The notes beneath the pieces are model-generated. The model was not told the DNA's origin and searched no databases. It saw only the letters and a program-made list of their open reading frames with translations. Of a DNA stretch of 64,000 nt, positions 7,904 to 16,863 are shown in pieces (position 1 is the stretch's first letter; the number at the start of each line of letters is the position of its first letter). The stretch spans positions 209,793 through 273,792 of the forward strand of contig AYMD01000002.1 of assembly GCA_000495735.1 (NCBI GenBank), in the 5' to 3' direction. A program made the position numbers and the translations under genes. The DNA comes from an uncultured Acidilobus sp. JCHS. GTDB lineage: Archaea; Thermoproteota; Thermoprotei_A; Sulfolobales; Acidilobaceae.

Positions 7904-9430
7904 GTGGGCTTGACTAAGCCCTGGGAGAGCCTCTTCCCTGGAGGCCTGCCCTACGTGGAGCCCATAGATGAGCCTGTCTTCAGGCTCCTCGACGCCCAGG
8001 CTGATAAGGCGCCGGAGAGGTGCGCGGCTGTTCAGCTTGAGACAGGGGTCTGCTACACCTGGAGGGTCCTCAGGGACCTCTCATCAAGGGTGGCGGGCCT
8101 CCTCAGGTCACTTGGCGCCAAGAGGGGCTCACAGGTGCTCTTCGCGGCCTTCAACAGGATAGAGGCCCTAGCCGGCCTGCTTGGGATAATGAGGTCAGGC
8201 GCCGTCGCCGTCCTCGTGGACCCGCTGACCATATCGGAGGACCTCGCCATGCAGCTTGAGGGGAAGGGCATAAGGGTTGGCGTGGTCTCCTCGGCTTTCT
8301 ACGAGCGCGAGGCCGAGACGCTGAGGAGGTCAGGGCTCACCGACGTTATCGTCGTTGACGGGTCCCCGAAGGAGGTGGGGCCGAAGGTCCACACGCTTTC
8401 AGAGGCCCTCGGCAGTGATGAGGTGATAGGTGATGACGTTGATGGCTCCTCGAGGTCCGTCATAATGTACTACGCCGGGATAGCCGGCAGGACCATGCAG
8501 GTGTACCACACCCACAGGGCGCTCTCAACGGCCGTTGAGGCGCTAAGGGTCAGCATGGCCCTGGACTTCACGCCCATATCCATCGTGGTAGCGCCCATAA
8601 CCCACGTCCTCGGCCTGCAGGTAAGCACCCTCACGCCGCTGGCCAGCGGGGGCTCTGTGGTCATGATGCAGAGGTGGGATGAGATACTTGCAGCCAGGGC
8701 CCTGGCCTACTATGGCATAAACTTCGTCTCAGGGGCGCCTCTAATGCACGACACCTTGGCGGACGCCGTGGCCAAGCTGGGCGTCAGGCCGGGCGTCAGG
8801 CTAGGCCTCTCAGGCGGGGCGCCTCTCAGGCCTGAGACTCAGGACAAGTTCTTGAAGTCACTAGGGGCGCCCCTGGTGCAGTTCTACGGCATGACCGAGA
8901 CGTGGGTGCTCACCTACCAGCCTCTGGCGGTTAAGGAAGTCAAGGGCACAGTAGGCGCGCCCATAGCGGACGTTGACGTGAAGGTGGTAAACCCGGACAA
9001 CCCGTCCGAGGAGAGGGGGACAGGCGAGGTAGGGGAGCTCCTGGTCAAGGCGCCCTGGCTCATGGAGGGCTATGAGGACGCTGAGGAGACGAAGAAGGCG
9101 TTCTACAACGGGTGGCTCAGGACAGGTGACCTCTTAATGATGGACGAGAAGGGCCTGCTGTACTTCAGGGGCGTGAGGAAGCGCATGATCAAGTACAAGG
9201 CCTACCCGATATTCCCCAGAGACCTCGAGGTCCTCCTGATGAGGCATGAGGCTGTCCAGCAGGCCTACGTCTATGGTGAGCCTGACCCCGAGGTTGGGGA
9301 GAGGCCCGTGGCCAAGGTGGTCCTGAGGCCTGGGAAGTCAGCCAGTGAGCAGGAGCTGCTCAACTTCGTGAACTCAAGGGTAGCGTTCTACAAGAGGCTT
9401 CACAGGGTCTACATAGTTAGCTCTATCTAG
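7904..9430 (+). CDS. Acyl-CoA synthetase-like AMP-binding protein with lost catalytic residues
   Basis: 508-residue ANL-superfamily protein. Adenylation motifs are present in part: YGMTE (A5), GWLRTGDLL (A7) and the hinge region FRGVRKRMIKYKAYPIFP (A8). The P-loop, normally Ser/Thr-Gly-Thr-Thr-Gly-x-Pro-Lys, reads YYAGIAGRTMQVYHTHR, so Lys is replaced by Met. The protein also stops at VYIVSSI, just before the usual A10 motif with the catalytic GK lysine. The rest is full length with no frameshift. Hence activity as a standard acyl-CoA ligase is doubtful; it may only perform thioesterification, bind ligand, or act with a partner (inference). Its stop overlaps convergent rfcL by 8 bases. Confidence 0.75.
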   Translation: MGLTKPWESLFPGGLPYVEPIDEPVFRLLDAQADKAPERCAAVQLETGVCYTWRVLRDLSSRVAGLLRSLGAKRGSQVLFAAFNRIEALAGLLGIMRSGAVAVLVDPLTISEDLAMQLEGKGIRVGVVSSAFYEREAETLRRSGLTDVIVVDGSPKEVGPKVHTLSEALGSDEVIGDDVDGSSRSVIMYYAGIAGRTMQVYHTHRALSTAVEALRVSMALDFTPISIVVAPITHVLGLQVSTLTPLASGGSVVMMQRWDEILAARALAYYGINFVSGAPLMHDTLADAVAKLGVRPGVRLGLSGGAPLRPETQDKFLKSLGAPLVQFYGMTETWVLTYQPLAVKEVKGTVGAPIADVDVKVVNPDNPSEERGTGEVGELLVKAPWLMEGYEDAEETKKAFYNGWLRTGDLLMMDEKGLLYFRGVRKRMIKYKAYPIFPRDLEVLLMRHEAVQQAYVYGEPDPEVGERPVAKVVLRPGKSASEQELLNFVNSRVAFYKRLHRVYIVSSI

Positions 9431-10880
9431 ACGACCTAGAGGACCTGCGCCTGCCCTCCTTCTTAGCCTCGGAGGCCCCCTGGCTCGGCACGCCAAAGAG
9501 GTCAAGGGTCAGCTGGCCCCTCTTCTCCGCAGGCCTCTCCTGGGGCTGCTCGGTCCCCTTCTTGGCCGTAGCCTCTGCCTTGGCGCCCCGCCTGAGCTCC
9601 TGTCTCACCTTCTCGGCTGCCCTCATTATCTCGCGGGCCCTCGCGCCGGCCAGGTACTGGACCTCGTCCTCCGTCAGGTCGTAGGACACAACCATTCCAG
9701 CGGCCCTCTCAACGTCGCCCTGCCTGAACATTATAAGGAGGTAGGGGAGGACGTCAGCCTTGAACGTAGCCATCGAGACGCCCAGGCGAGGCGCGACCTT
9801 GGCCGCCACGCTGTCCCTCAGCTCCCTGATCTCCCTGAGCTTGGCCATCATCGTTATCTTAGACGGGTAAGCGTACCTGTTCTTGAGGATCTCGCCGCTC
9901 TTGCGCGCCATGGCGACGCCCGGACCCATCATGTCGAACACGTACGTCAGGAAGTCCCAGTCCCCGCCCTTCGCCCTTGAGAGGAAGAGGCTGGCCCTTG
10001 AGAGGGCGTCCCAGGCCCTGAAGGCGTCCTCGGGGTCGCCGTACTTGTTAGGTATGTTGTCGTTAAGCCAGGCCAGCAGGGTCTCGTAGTCCTCCTCCGA
10101 GCTCAAGACAGCCTTCCTGGCCTGCCAGCCCTCCTTGGCGTAGAAGATTCCGTTGAGGGTACGCCACAGGTCGATGCTCTTGTCCCTCCCCCTCACGAGA
10201 GCCCTGACCAGCTCCATTGTGACCTTCCCATAGCCCTCGGCGACTGCCTCCAGGTCGTTTATGCAGGCCCTCACGTCGCCCATGTTCTTCTCAGCTATGT
10301 ACCTTAGGGCCTCCCTGTCGCACTCTATGCCCTCCTTGTTGCATATGTTCTGGAGGAGCCCCACTACGTTGTTAAGCGTCAGCTCCTTGAACTGAACCAT
10401 CAGGACCTGCTCCCTGAGGGGCTTTAGCGCGTCCTGCCAGGGGTCATTGGCCGTCAGGACTATAGGGTTCTGGGTGTTAGGTATGATCCTCAGGAGCTCC
10501 TCAATGCCCCCAGCGTCCCCCCTAGCGCTCATGCCGTCAACCTCGTCAAGGAGGATGAGGAGGAGCCGCCCGAAAAGCGGCCTCCTGAAGGCGGCCATGC
10601 CGACGGTCTTCCTTATGTCCTCGGCCCTCCTGTAGTCGCTCGCGTTGAGCTCCAGGAGCTCGAGCTTGTAGTCCCTCACTATGGCCTCTACAAGGCTCGT
10701 CTTGCCGACGCCAGGGGGGCCGTAGAGGAGGGCCGCCCTCTTGCTTGGGACCTTGCCGGCAAGCCAGCTCTCTATCCAGGTGAGCAGCTGGCTCTTGGCC
10801 TCCTCCTGGTCTACCACCTCGTCCACGCGCTTGGGCCTGTACTTGATCACCCAGGGCAGCCTTGCGGGGGCCTCGCTCAT
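9423..10880 (-). CDS. rfcL: Replication factor C large subunit (clamp loader)
   Basis: Clamp-loader ATPase that opens PCNA onto primed DNA together with RfcS. It has PWVIKYRPKRVDEVV at the start, Walker A LYGPPGVGKTSL, Walker B LLILLDEVDGM, then the collar domain and a basic tail. A PCNA-interacting PIP box (QLTLDLF) lies near the C-terminus, followed by a tail of Ser/Arg residues. The start is ATG 10880, which overlaps the rfcS stop as ATGA, giving a coupled rfcS-rfcL operon. A longer frame to 10919 would run inside rfcS and is not needed. Confidence 0.95.
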   Translation of the reverse strand: MSEAPARLPWVIKYRPKRVDEVVDQEEAKSQLLTWIESWLAGKVPSKRAALLYGPPGVGKTSLVEAIVRDYKLELLELNASDYRRAEDIRKTVGMAAFRRPLFGRLLLILLDEVDGMSARGDAGGIEELLRIIPNTQNPIVLTANDPWQDALKPLREQVLMVQFKELTLNNVVGLLQNICNKEGIECDREALRYIAEKNMGDVRACINDLEAVAEGYGKVTMELVRALVRGRDKSIDLWRTLNGIFYAKEGWQARKAVLSSEEDYETLLAWLNDNIPNKYGDPEDAFRAWDALSRASLFLSRAKGGDWDFLTYVFDMMGPGVAMARKSGEILKNRYAYPSKITMMAKLREIRELRDSVAAKVAPRLGVSMATFKADVLPYLLIMFRQGDVERAAGMVVSYDLTEDEVQYLAGARAREIMRAAEKVRQELRRGAKAEATAKKGTEQPQERPAEKRGQLTLDLFGVPSQGASEAKKEGRRRSSRSSR

Positions 10881-11860
10881 GATGTCGCCCCGTACTTCCT
10901 GCCCATCATAGAGAGCCACGCCAGGAAGGCGCTGAGCTGGATATCATCGTCGCTGCCTTCAACTATCCTGAAGTGTATCTCACCCAGGTAGTCAGCCACC
11001 AGGACCCTCAGCTCCTCGGGCATCTTGAGATCGGCTGAGAAGATCTCCCTGTGAACCTGCCTCACCACGTCCTCTCCGCTGAGCCCATACTCTATCATGA
11101 GCTTCCTCAGCAGCTCACGGGCCCCTGTGAAGTCGCCCTTGAGGGCTACCTCGACCATCTCCCTTATGTCCTTTGGCCTCGCCATGCCTATGACCCTGTA
11201 GACGGAGTCCACCGTCACCTTGCCGAGCGAGGCGGCCGTCTGCAGTATGTTAATGGCCTTCCTCATGTCGCCCTCCGACACATCATATATGGCTTCGAGC
11301 GCGTCCTCATCGTAAGAGGCCTTCTCGTTATCGGCTATGAACTTCAGTCTCGACACGACGTCCTCCTTGGAGAGCGGGGTGAACCTAAAGAAGGCGCACC
11401 TGCTCTGTAACGCGTCTATAATCTTGGAGGGGTAGTTGGCGGCCAGTATGAACCGCGTGTTGTTGCTGTAGAGCTCCATCAGCCTCCTGAGGGCTTGCTG
11501 GGCGTCTGCCGTCATGTTGTCAGCCTCATCGAGGAGGACTATCTTGAAGGGTATGTCAGGCGGCGTCCTGCTCCTGGCGAACTCCTTGACCTTCTCCCTT
11601 ATGGTGTCTATGCCCCTCTCGTCGCTGGCGTTCAGCTCCAGCATGAACTGCCTGTACCCCTCGCCGTAAAGGTCATGGGCCAGGGCGTGGGCCGCCGTCG
11701 TCTTGCCTGTCCCAGGCGGGCCGGCGAAGAGCAGGTGGGGCATGTTCTTCTCCTTGACGAACCTCTTGAGCCTGTCGACTATCTCCCTCTGGTTCACTAT
11801 CTCATCGAGGGTGCGGGGCCTGTACTTCTCGGCCCACAGGAGCTCAAGCGCTGTGCTCAA
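10877..11860 (-). CDS. rfcS: Replication factor C small subunit
   Basis: 327-residue AAA+ protein, the repeated subunit of the archaeal clamp loader. Motifs in order: WAEKYRPRTLDEIV (RFC box II), LLFAGPPGTGKTT (Walker A), LELNASDERGIDTIR, IVLLDEADNMT (Walker B), then LQSRCAFFRF (SRC arginine finger) and the collar domain. TTG start with a GGGGAAGG ribosome-binding stretch just upstream. First gene of the rfcS-rfcL operon, divergent from gins23-mcm across about 180 bases containing several TATA-like stretches. Confidence 0.95.
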   Translation of the reverse strand: MSTALELLWAEKYRPRTLDEIVNQREIVDRLKRFVKEKNMPHLLFAGPPGTGKTTAAHALAHDLYGEGYRQFMLELNASDERGIDTIREKVKEFARSRTPPDIPFKIVLLDEADNMTADAQQALRRLMELYSNNTRFILAANYPSKIIDALQSRCAFFRFTPLSKEDVVSRLKFIADNEKASYDEDALEAIYDVSEGDMRKAINILQTAASLGKVTVDSVYRVIGMARPKDIREMVEVALKGDFTGARELLRKLMIEYGLSGEDVVRQVHREIFSADLKMPEELRVLVADYLGEIHFRIVEGSDDDIQLSAFLAWLSMMGRKYGATS

Positions 11861-12039
11861 GGTCCTTCCCCTAACTGCTTGGCCAGGGGAGCTAATAAGG
11901 GCGATAAGGGTTGAGGCCGTCAGGGCTTAGCTAAAGGTGATATAAGGGGGTCTTTGATAAAAGTCTCCGGCCCGGCTTGGTTTTCTCCGGCCCCCTCTCT
12001 GCTTATTGCTTCTCAGGGACAACCCATAAGGGGGCAGGC

Positions 12040-12600
12040 TTGAAGCTGACGGAGAGGCTCAGGCTGATAGAGCTCGACTCGCTGCTGAGGCCTGTAAGGG
12101 TGATGATACTTAGGGATCACGTCTTGACGCTGCCGGAGGGGAAGCTCAGCGTTAAGAAGGGTGACGAGGTCGAGGTGCCCAGGTGGATGGTTCAGACCCT
12201 CATGTCAAGGGGTGTGGCTAAGCCCAAGGACGTCGTTGACGTGAACTACATAAACAGCTACCACTACAAAGAGAGGAGGACCTCCGCGATCACACAGCTC
12301 AGTCAGCTCCCCCAGGACTTCTACGTGGCCGTGGGCGAGTACCTGAGGAGGCTTGATGAGGAGATAAGGGCCCAGCCCTCCCATATGCTTATAAATGACA
12401 GAGACGTCAGCGAGAAGAGCCTACTTGAGCTCTCCCAGCTGAGGCTCAACAAGATAATGAGGCTTGCCCAGACCGACACTGAGGAGGACGTCCTGGGCAA
12501 CATGACCCCCGAGGAGGCGTTGGTCTACTCCGTTATCAGGGAGACCGTCAACTCGTGGCGTAAGTACATTCAGTCCCTGATCGGGGGTGGCGCCCAGTGA
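12040..12600 (+). CDS. gins23: GINS complex subunit Gins23
   Basis: About 186 residues. The small beta B-domain comes first (RPVRVMILRDHVLTLPEGKL to VPRWMVQTLMSRGVA) and the helical A-domain second. This BA order identifies the Gins23 paralogue, not Gins15. Gins23 is part of the CMG-like replicative helicase with MCM and GAN/Cdc45. I chose TTG 12040, which gives MKLTERLRLIELDS and has a GGGGGCAGG Shine-Dalgarno; the frame extends to 11977 without conserved sequence. The stop TGA overlaps the GTG start of mcm, as in other crenarchaea. Confidence 0.85.
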   Translation: MKLTERLRLIELDSLLRPVRVMILRDHVLTLPEGKLSVKKGDEVEVPRWMVQTLMSRGVAKPKDVVDVNYINSYHYKERRTSAITQLSQLPQDFYVAVGEYLRRLDEEIRAQPSHMLINDRDVSEKSLLELSQLRLNKIMRLAQTDTEEDVLGNMTPEEALVYSVIRETVNSWRKYIQSLIGGGAQ

Positions 12601-14681
12601 GCGAGGGCGTTCAGGAGCAGCTAATGGTTGGGGAGAAGTTCAAGGAGTTCCTGAGGAGCTTCAAGGACGCCACGGGCCTTAAGTACATGAACAGAATACA
12701 CAGGATGATGAACCTTGACATGACTAGCCTTTTAGTTGACTACCCGGACCTCTACAGGCACGACCCTGAGCTTGCAGTCCTCCTGGTGGACAACCCGAGA
12801 CCTGTCCTTAAGCAGTTCGACGACGCGCTCAAGGAGGTGATCGCCGCCGAGGACCCCGACTACGCTAAGAGGAAGGGCAAGTTCCACGTGAGGATTCAGG
12901 GGCTTTACGAGACCACCAAGATAAGGGACGTAAAGACGAGCCACATAGGCAAGCTCGTACAGATAGAGGGCATAATCACCAGGATGAGGCCTGTCAGGAG
13001 CAAGATGATCAAGGCGGCCTTCAGACATGAGAAGGAGGGGTGTAACGCTGAGTTCCTGTGGCCAGAGGGAGAGGACGAGCTAATTGAGGACAAGATAGAG
13101 AGGCCGCCTGTCTGCCCGGTCTGCCACGAGGCCGGCGGGAGGTTCGTCCTTCTCAGGGACAAGTCCATCTACATAGACTGGCAGGAGCTGACCCTCCAGG
13201 AGAGGCCTGAGGACGTGCCAGGAGGCCAGATGCCGAGAAGCATAGCTGTCGAGCTGACGGAGGACCTAGTTGACATAGCTAGGCCTGGCGACCTGGTGAC
13301 AGTGGTCGGCATAGTTGAGCCCTCCCCCGCCGGAAGCGATAAGAGCCCTCTCTTCGAGCTGAGGGTGAGGGCCAACAGCTTACGCGTCTCTGAGAAGATC
13401 CTGGAGGAGGTAGCGATAACGAGGGAGGACGAGGAGAAGATACTTGAGCTCGCTAAGGACCCATGGGTCAGGGAGAGGATCGTAGCCAGCATAGCGCCGT
13501 CGATCTACGGCCACTGGGACCTGAAGGAGGCCATAGCCCTTCAGCTCTTCAGCGGCGTACAGAAGGTGATGCCGGACGGCACCAGGATAAGGGGCGACAT
13601 ACACGTCCTCTTCGTAGGAGACCCCGGCGTCGCCAAGAGCCAGCTGCTCCAGTCCGCCTCAAGGATAGCGCCCAGGTCCGTCTTCACGAGCGGCAAGGGC
13701 TCCACGGCGGCCGGCCTCACAGCGGCAGTCCTCAAGGACCCCAAGACCAGCGAGTACTTCCTGGAGGCCGGCGCCCTAGTCCTTGCGGACGGCGGGCTCG
13801 CCGTTATTGACGAGTTCGACAAGATGAGGCCTGAGGACAGGGTCTCAATACACGAGGCTATGGAGCAGCAGACTGTCAGCATATCAAAGGCCGGCATCGT
13901 GGCCAGGCTCAACGCGAGGGCGGCCGTCCTGGCGGCAGGCAACCCCAAGTACGGCCTCTACGACCCGCAGAGGTCCTTCATAGATAACGTTAACCTGCCC
14001 CCTACGGTGCTCTCCAGGTTTGACCTCATATTCGTGGTCAGGGACCTGGTGTCCAAGGATCATGACGAGAGGCTGGCCAGGTACATACTTGACGTCCACA
14101 GTGACTTCAGCAGGTTCACCCCTGAGATCGACCCCCAGCTCCTCAAGAAGTACGTGATATACGCAAGGAGGTACTATAGGCCCAAGCTGAGCGAAGAGGC
14201 CAAGGAGATAATACAGGAGTTCTTCGTGACCATGAGGTCCACGGCCCTCAAGTACGGCTCTGAGGGGCAGATACCAGTGCCGGTGACGGCAAGGCAGCTG
14301 GAGGCCCTCGTGAGGCTCTCGGAGGCCCATGCCAGGATGGGACTTAAGGATACAGTCACCGCTGAGGACGCCGAGGAGGCCATAAGGCTCATGCTCTCCT
14401 TCCTCTCCTCAGTAGGGCTTGACATCGAGTCAGGCGCCATAGACATCGGCATAATATCAACAGGCGCCCCCTTCCATACAAGGAAGCTCATGACGGTCAT
14501 AACTGACACCATTAAGAGGCTAAGCGAGGACGGAAGGCCATGCGTAAAGCATGAGGACCTTATCAAGGAGGTCGTTAACATCACTAAAGCCTCAAAGGAA
14601 AAGGCGGAGGAGGCCATAGCCAAGATGAAGCAGCAGGGCCTAATTATAGAGCGCAGGCCCGAGTGCTACACGGTCATGTGA
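12597..14681 (+). CDS. mcm: Replicative DNA helicase MCM
   Basis: 694 residues, GTG start overlapping the gins23 stop. The N-terminal domain carries OB-fold and zinc-ribbon cysteines (a C at CNAEFLW and CPVC some 35 residues on). The AAA+ core has VGDPGVAKSQLLQ (Walker A), LAVIDEFDKM (Walker B), FTSGKGSTAAGL (presensor/helix-2 region), AAGNPKYG and LSRFDLIFVV (arginine finger). The C-terminus is a winged helix ending ERRPECYTVM. Forms the homohexameric helicase unwinding DNA at forks. The operon with gins23, followed by hel308, makes a replication/restart block. Confidence 0.97.
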   Translation: MSEGVQEQLMVGEKFKEFLRSFKDATGLKYMNRIHRMMNLDMTSLLVDYPDLYRHDPELAVLLVDNPRPVLKQFDDALKEVIAAEDPDYAKRKGKFHVRIQGLYETTKIRDVKTSHIGKLVQIEGIITRMRPVRSKMIKAAFRHEKEGCNAEFLWPEGEDELIEDKIERPPVCPVCHEAGGRFVLLRDKSIYIDWQELTLQERPEDVPGGQMPRSIAVELTEDLVDIARPGDLVTVVGIVEPSPAGSDKSPLFELRVRANSLRVSEKILEEVAITREDEEKILELAKDPWVRERIVASIAPSIYGHWDLKEAIALQLFSGVQKVMPDGTRIRGDIHVLFVGDPGVAKSQLLQSASRIAPRSVFTSGKGSTAAGLTAAVLKDPKTSEYFLEAGALVLADGGLAVIDEFDKMRPEDRVSIHEAMEQQTVSISKAGIVARLNARAAVLAAGNPKYGLYDPQRSFIDNVNLPPTVLSRFDLIFVVRDLVSKDHDERLARYILDVHSDFSRFTPEIDPQLLKKYVIYARRYYRPKLSEEAKEIIQEFFVTMRSTALKYGSEGQIPVPVTARQLEALVRLSEAHARMGLKDTVTAEDAEEAIRLMLSFLSSVGLDIESGAIDIGIISTGAPFHTRKLMTVITDTIKRLSEDGRPCVKHEDLIKEVVNITKASKEKAEEAIAKMKQQGLIIERRPECYTVM

Positions 14682-14721
14682 GGGGGTAGGCCTGCAGCTC
14701 CCAGCGATAGTCTCCAAGCTT

Positions 14722-16863
14722 ATGAAGGCCCTAGGCTACGAGGACCTGTACCCGCCCCAGAGGGCCGCCCTGGAGGCAGGCGTAGCAGATGGCGACAGCC
14801 TAGTGGTGGCTTCACCTACGGCCTCAGGGAAGACGTTCATAGCCCTGGTGGCGATGGCCTCCGCGCTTGAGAGGTCACGTTCGGCAAAGGCCTTCTACAC
14901 GGCGCCTCTGAGGAGCATAGCCACCGAGAAGTTCAGGGAGTTCAAGAGGGTCCTTGAGCCCCTCGGCTACAGGGTCGGGCTCAGCATAGGAGATTATGAG
15001 CTCCCGGCCAGGCTCGACTCCTATGACGTCGTTGTCACAACGTACGAGAAGCTTGACTCCATGATAAGGAACTCGCCCGAGATGCTGTCGCGAGTGGGCG
15101 CGCTGGTCATCGATGAGATACATTATGTAGATGATGATAAGAGGGGGCCCATCGTTGAGACCCTTCTCTCCAAGGTCCTCTATAAGACGCCAGGCGCCCA
15201 GGTAGTGGCCCTGAGCGCGACAGCGCCTAACGCTGACGAGCTGGCCTCCTGGTTAAGGGCTAAGCTCGTCATCTCTGACTGGAGGCCCGTGCCGTTGCAT
15301 GAGGGGGTGTATAAGGACGGGACCATACACTTCTCTGACGGAAGGAAGAAGAGAGTTGAAGACGTAACTGTTAACTCGACCCTTAACCTAGTAGTTGACT
15401 CATCGAGAGACGGCGGCCAGGCCCTCGTCTTCGTCCAGTCTAGGAAGAAGGCGGTTCAGCTCGCTAAGTCGGCGCTCAGGCTGCTTAAAGGGAAGATCAA
15501 CTACCGCACTGAGGTGGCCGCCGAGGTCTCTGAGGCCGTACTTTCTACAGAGGGGCCAAGGGCGCTACGTGAGGAGCTGGCTGAGCTCATAAGGGGAGGG
15601 GTCGCCTACCACCACGCTGGGCTCTCAAACGAGCAGAGGACGCTGATAGAGGACGGGTTCAGGCGCGGCGGCATAGCTGCGATATTCGCAACCCCCACCC
15701 TGGCAGCTGGCGTCAACCTGCCAGCGAGAAGGGTCGTAGTGGCTGAGTACCTAAGGTATGAGGAGGGCAACTGGAAGCCCCTCAAGGTCTTTGAGTACAA
15801 GCAGCTCGCCGGCAGGGCCGGGAGGCCTGGCCTTGACCCCTATGGCGAGGCCGTGATAGTCGCCATGAGGGGTGACACTGTTGAGGACCTTGAGGAGTAC
15901 TACATAAAGGGGAGGCTAGAGAGGTTACAGAGCAGGCTTTACGGCCTCAGGGGGGTCAGGCACTCAGCCTTGGGCGCTATAGCTTCAGGCATAGCCACTG
16001 ACGAGCGCTCGCTCCTAGAGCTTCACAGGAGGACCCTGTACTACGTCCAGAGGGGGGAGGAGAGGGTAAAGGACCTGGTGAGGAAGGCCGTGGACGACCT
16101 CGTGAACTGGGGCCTCGTAGAGAGGACGCCTACCGGAGTTAGAGCGACGGAGCTCGGGGCCAGAATCTCCAGGACGTACCTAGACCCTGCCACTGTCCCA
16201 ATGTTCAGGAAGCTGATCTCAAAGGTCAAGAAGTTCACAACGCCGACTCTCCTCTACATAATCTCGGCAATGCCTGACATGACGCCAATACCCACGACAA
16301 GCCCGGAGGCCGAGAGGATAATGGATATACTGATTGACGTAGCCCCTGAGCTGGTAGAGGTTGTTGACTGGATGGACCTGGAGGCCGTAGCCTCGGTCAA
16401 GACGGCCCTGGTACTCCTGGAGTGGGTAGAGGAGTCCTCTGATGACGACATAATGAAGAAGTACGGTGTCGGCCCGGGCGACGTGGCCTCAGCTGTGGAC
16501 ACGGCCAAGTGGATCTCCAGCTCACTTGCTGAGGTGGCCCCTGCCCTGGGCGCGAGCCAGGAGGTCTCGTCCCAGCTGAAGCTCCTCTCAGCCCGTATAG
16601 AACATGGCGTCAAGGCTGAGCTCCTGCCCCTCGTCACGATACCTGGCGTCGGTCGCGTGAGGGCCAGGAGGCTTTACAACGCTGGCTTCACAAGCCTTGA
16701 GAAGCTGGCCACGGCACGCGTTGAGGACCTTCTGAGGGTCCCAGGGATAGGCTACGCCACAGCAGCCTCCATACTTGAGTTCTTCGGCAGGAAGGACGAG
16801 GCTCAGAGGCTTAGGAAGGAGAGCAAGAGGGAGGGTCCTGGGATCACGCGCTTTCTGGAATGA
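14722..16863 (+). CDS. hel308: Hel308-type superfamily 2 DNA helicase
   Basis: 713 residues from the ATG. Ski2-like helicase for stalled forks: Q-motif YPPQRAAL, Walker A SPTASGKTF, DEIH box VIDEIHYVD, LSATAPN (motif III), Gly-rich motif V FATPTLAAGVNLPARRV and motif VI QLAGRAGRPG. A winged helix and ratchet domain follow, and the C-terminal helix-hairpin-helix is IPGVGRVRARRLYNAGF. The family N-terminus just before YPPQ is longer than this ATG provides. Codons from CTG 14692 read QLPAIVSKLMKALGY and fit the family, with a GAGGGGGT site upstream, so a CTG start is possible. The 3' end overlaps the convergent dehydrogenase by 20 bases. Confidence 0.93.
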   Translation: MKALGYEDLYPPQRAALEAGVADGDSLVVASPTASGKTFIALVAMASALERSRSAKAFYTAPLRSIATEKFREFKRVLEPLGYRVGLSIGDYELPARLDSYDVVVTTYEKLDSMIRNSPEMLSRVGALVIDEIHYVDDDKRGPIVETLLSKVLYKTPGAQVVALSATAPNADELASWLRAKLVISDWRPVPLHEGVYKDGTIHFSDGRKKRVEDVTVNSTLNLVVDSSRDGGQALVFVQSRKKAVQLAKSALRLLKGKINYRTEVAAEVSEAVLSTEGPRALREELAELIRGGVAYHHAGLSNEQRTLIEDGFRRGGIAAIFATPTLAAGVNLPARRVVVAEYLRYEEGNWKPLKVFEYKQLAGRAGRPGLDPYGEAVIVAMRGDTVEDLEEYYIKGRLERLQSRLYGLRGVRHSALGAIASGIATDERSLLELHRRTLYYVQRGEERVKDLVRKAVDDLVNWGLVERTPTGVRATELGARISRTYLDPATVPMFRKLISKVKKFTTPTLLYIISAMPDMTPIPTTSPEAERIMDILIDVAPELVEVVDWMDLEAVASVKTALVLLEWVEESSDDDIMKKYGVGPGDVASAVDTAKWISSSLAEVAPALGASQEVSSQLKLLSARIEHGVKAELLPLVTIPGVGRVRARRLYNAGFTSLEKLATARVEDLLRVPGIGYATAASILEFFGRKDEAQRLRKESKREGPGITRFLE

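Noticed and set aside
9428-9470. Possible frameshift hiding the missing A10 motif of the acyl-CoA ligase
   Set aside because: Bases after the stop (acgacctagaggacc...) are rfcL tail codons on the other strand and give no PKTxxGK-like sequence in any frame I read.
10881-10919. Longer rfcL start inside rfcS
   Set aside because: The ATGA overlap at 10880 gives the family N-terminus; the extra residues are not conserved.
9423-16863. Replication origin near the RFC/GINS/MCM/Hel308 block
   Set aside because: No Orc1/Cdc6 gene and no clustered origin-recognition-box-like repeats were seen.
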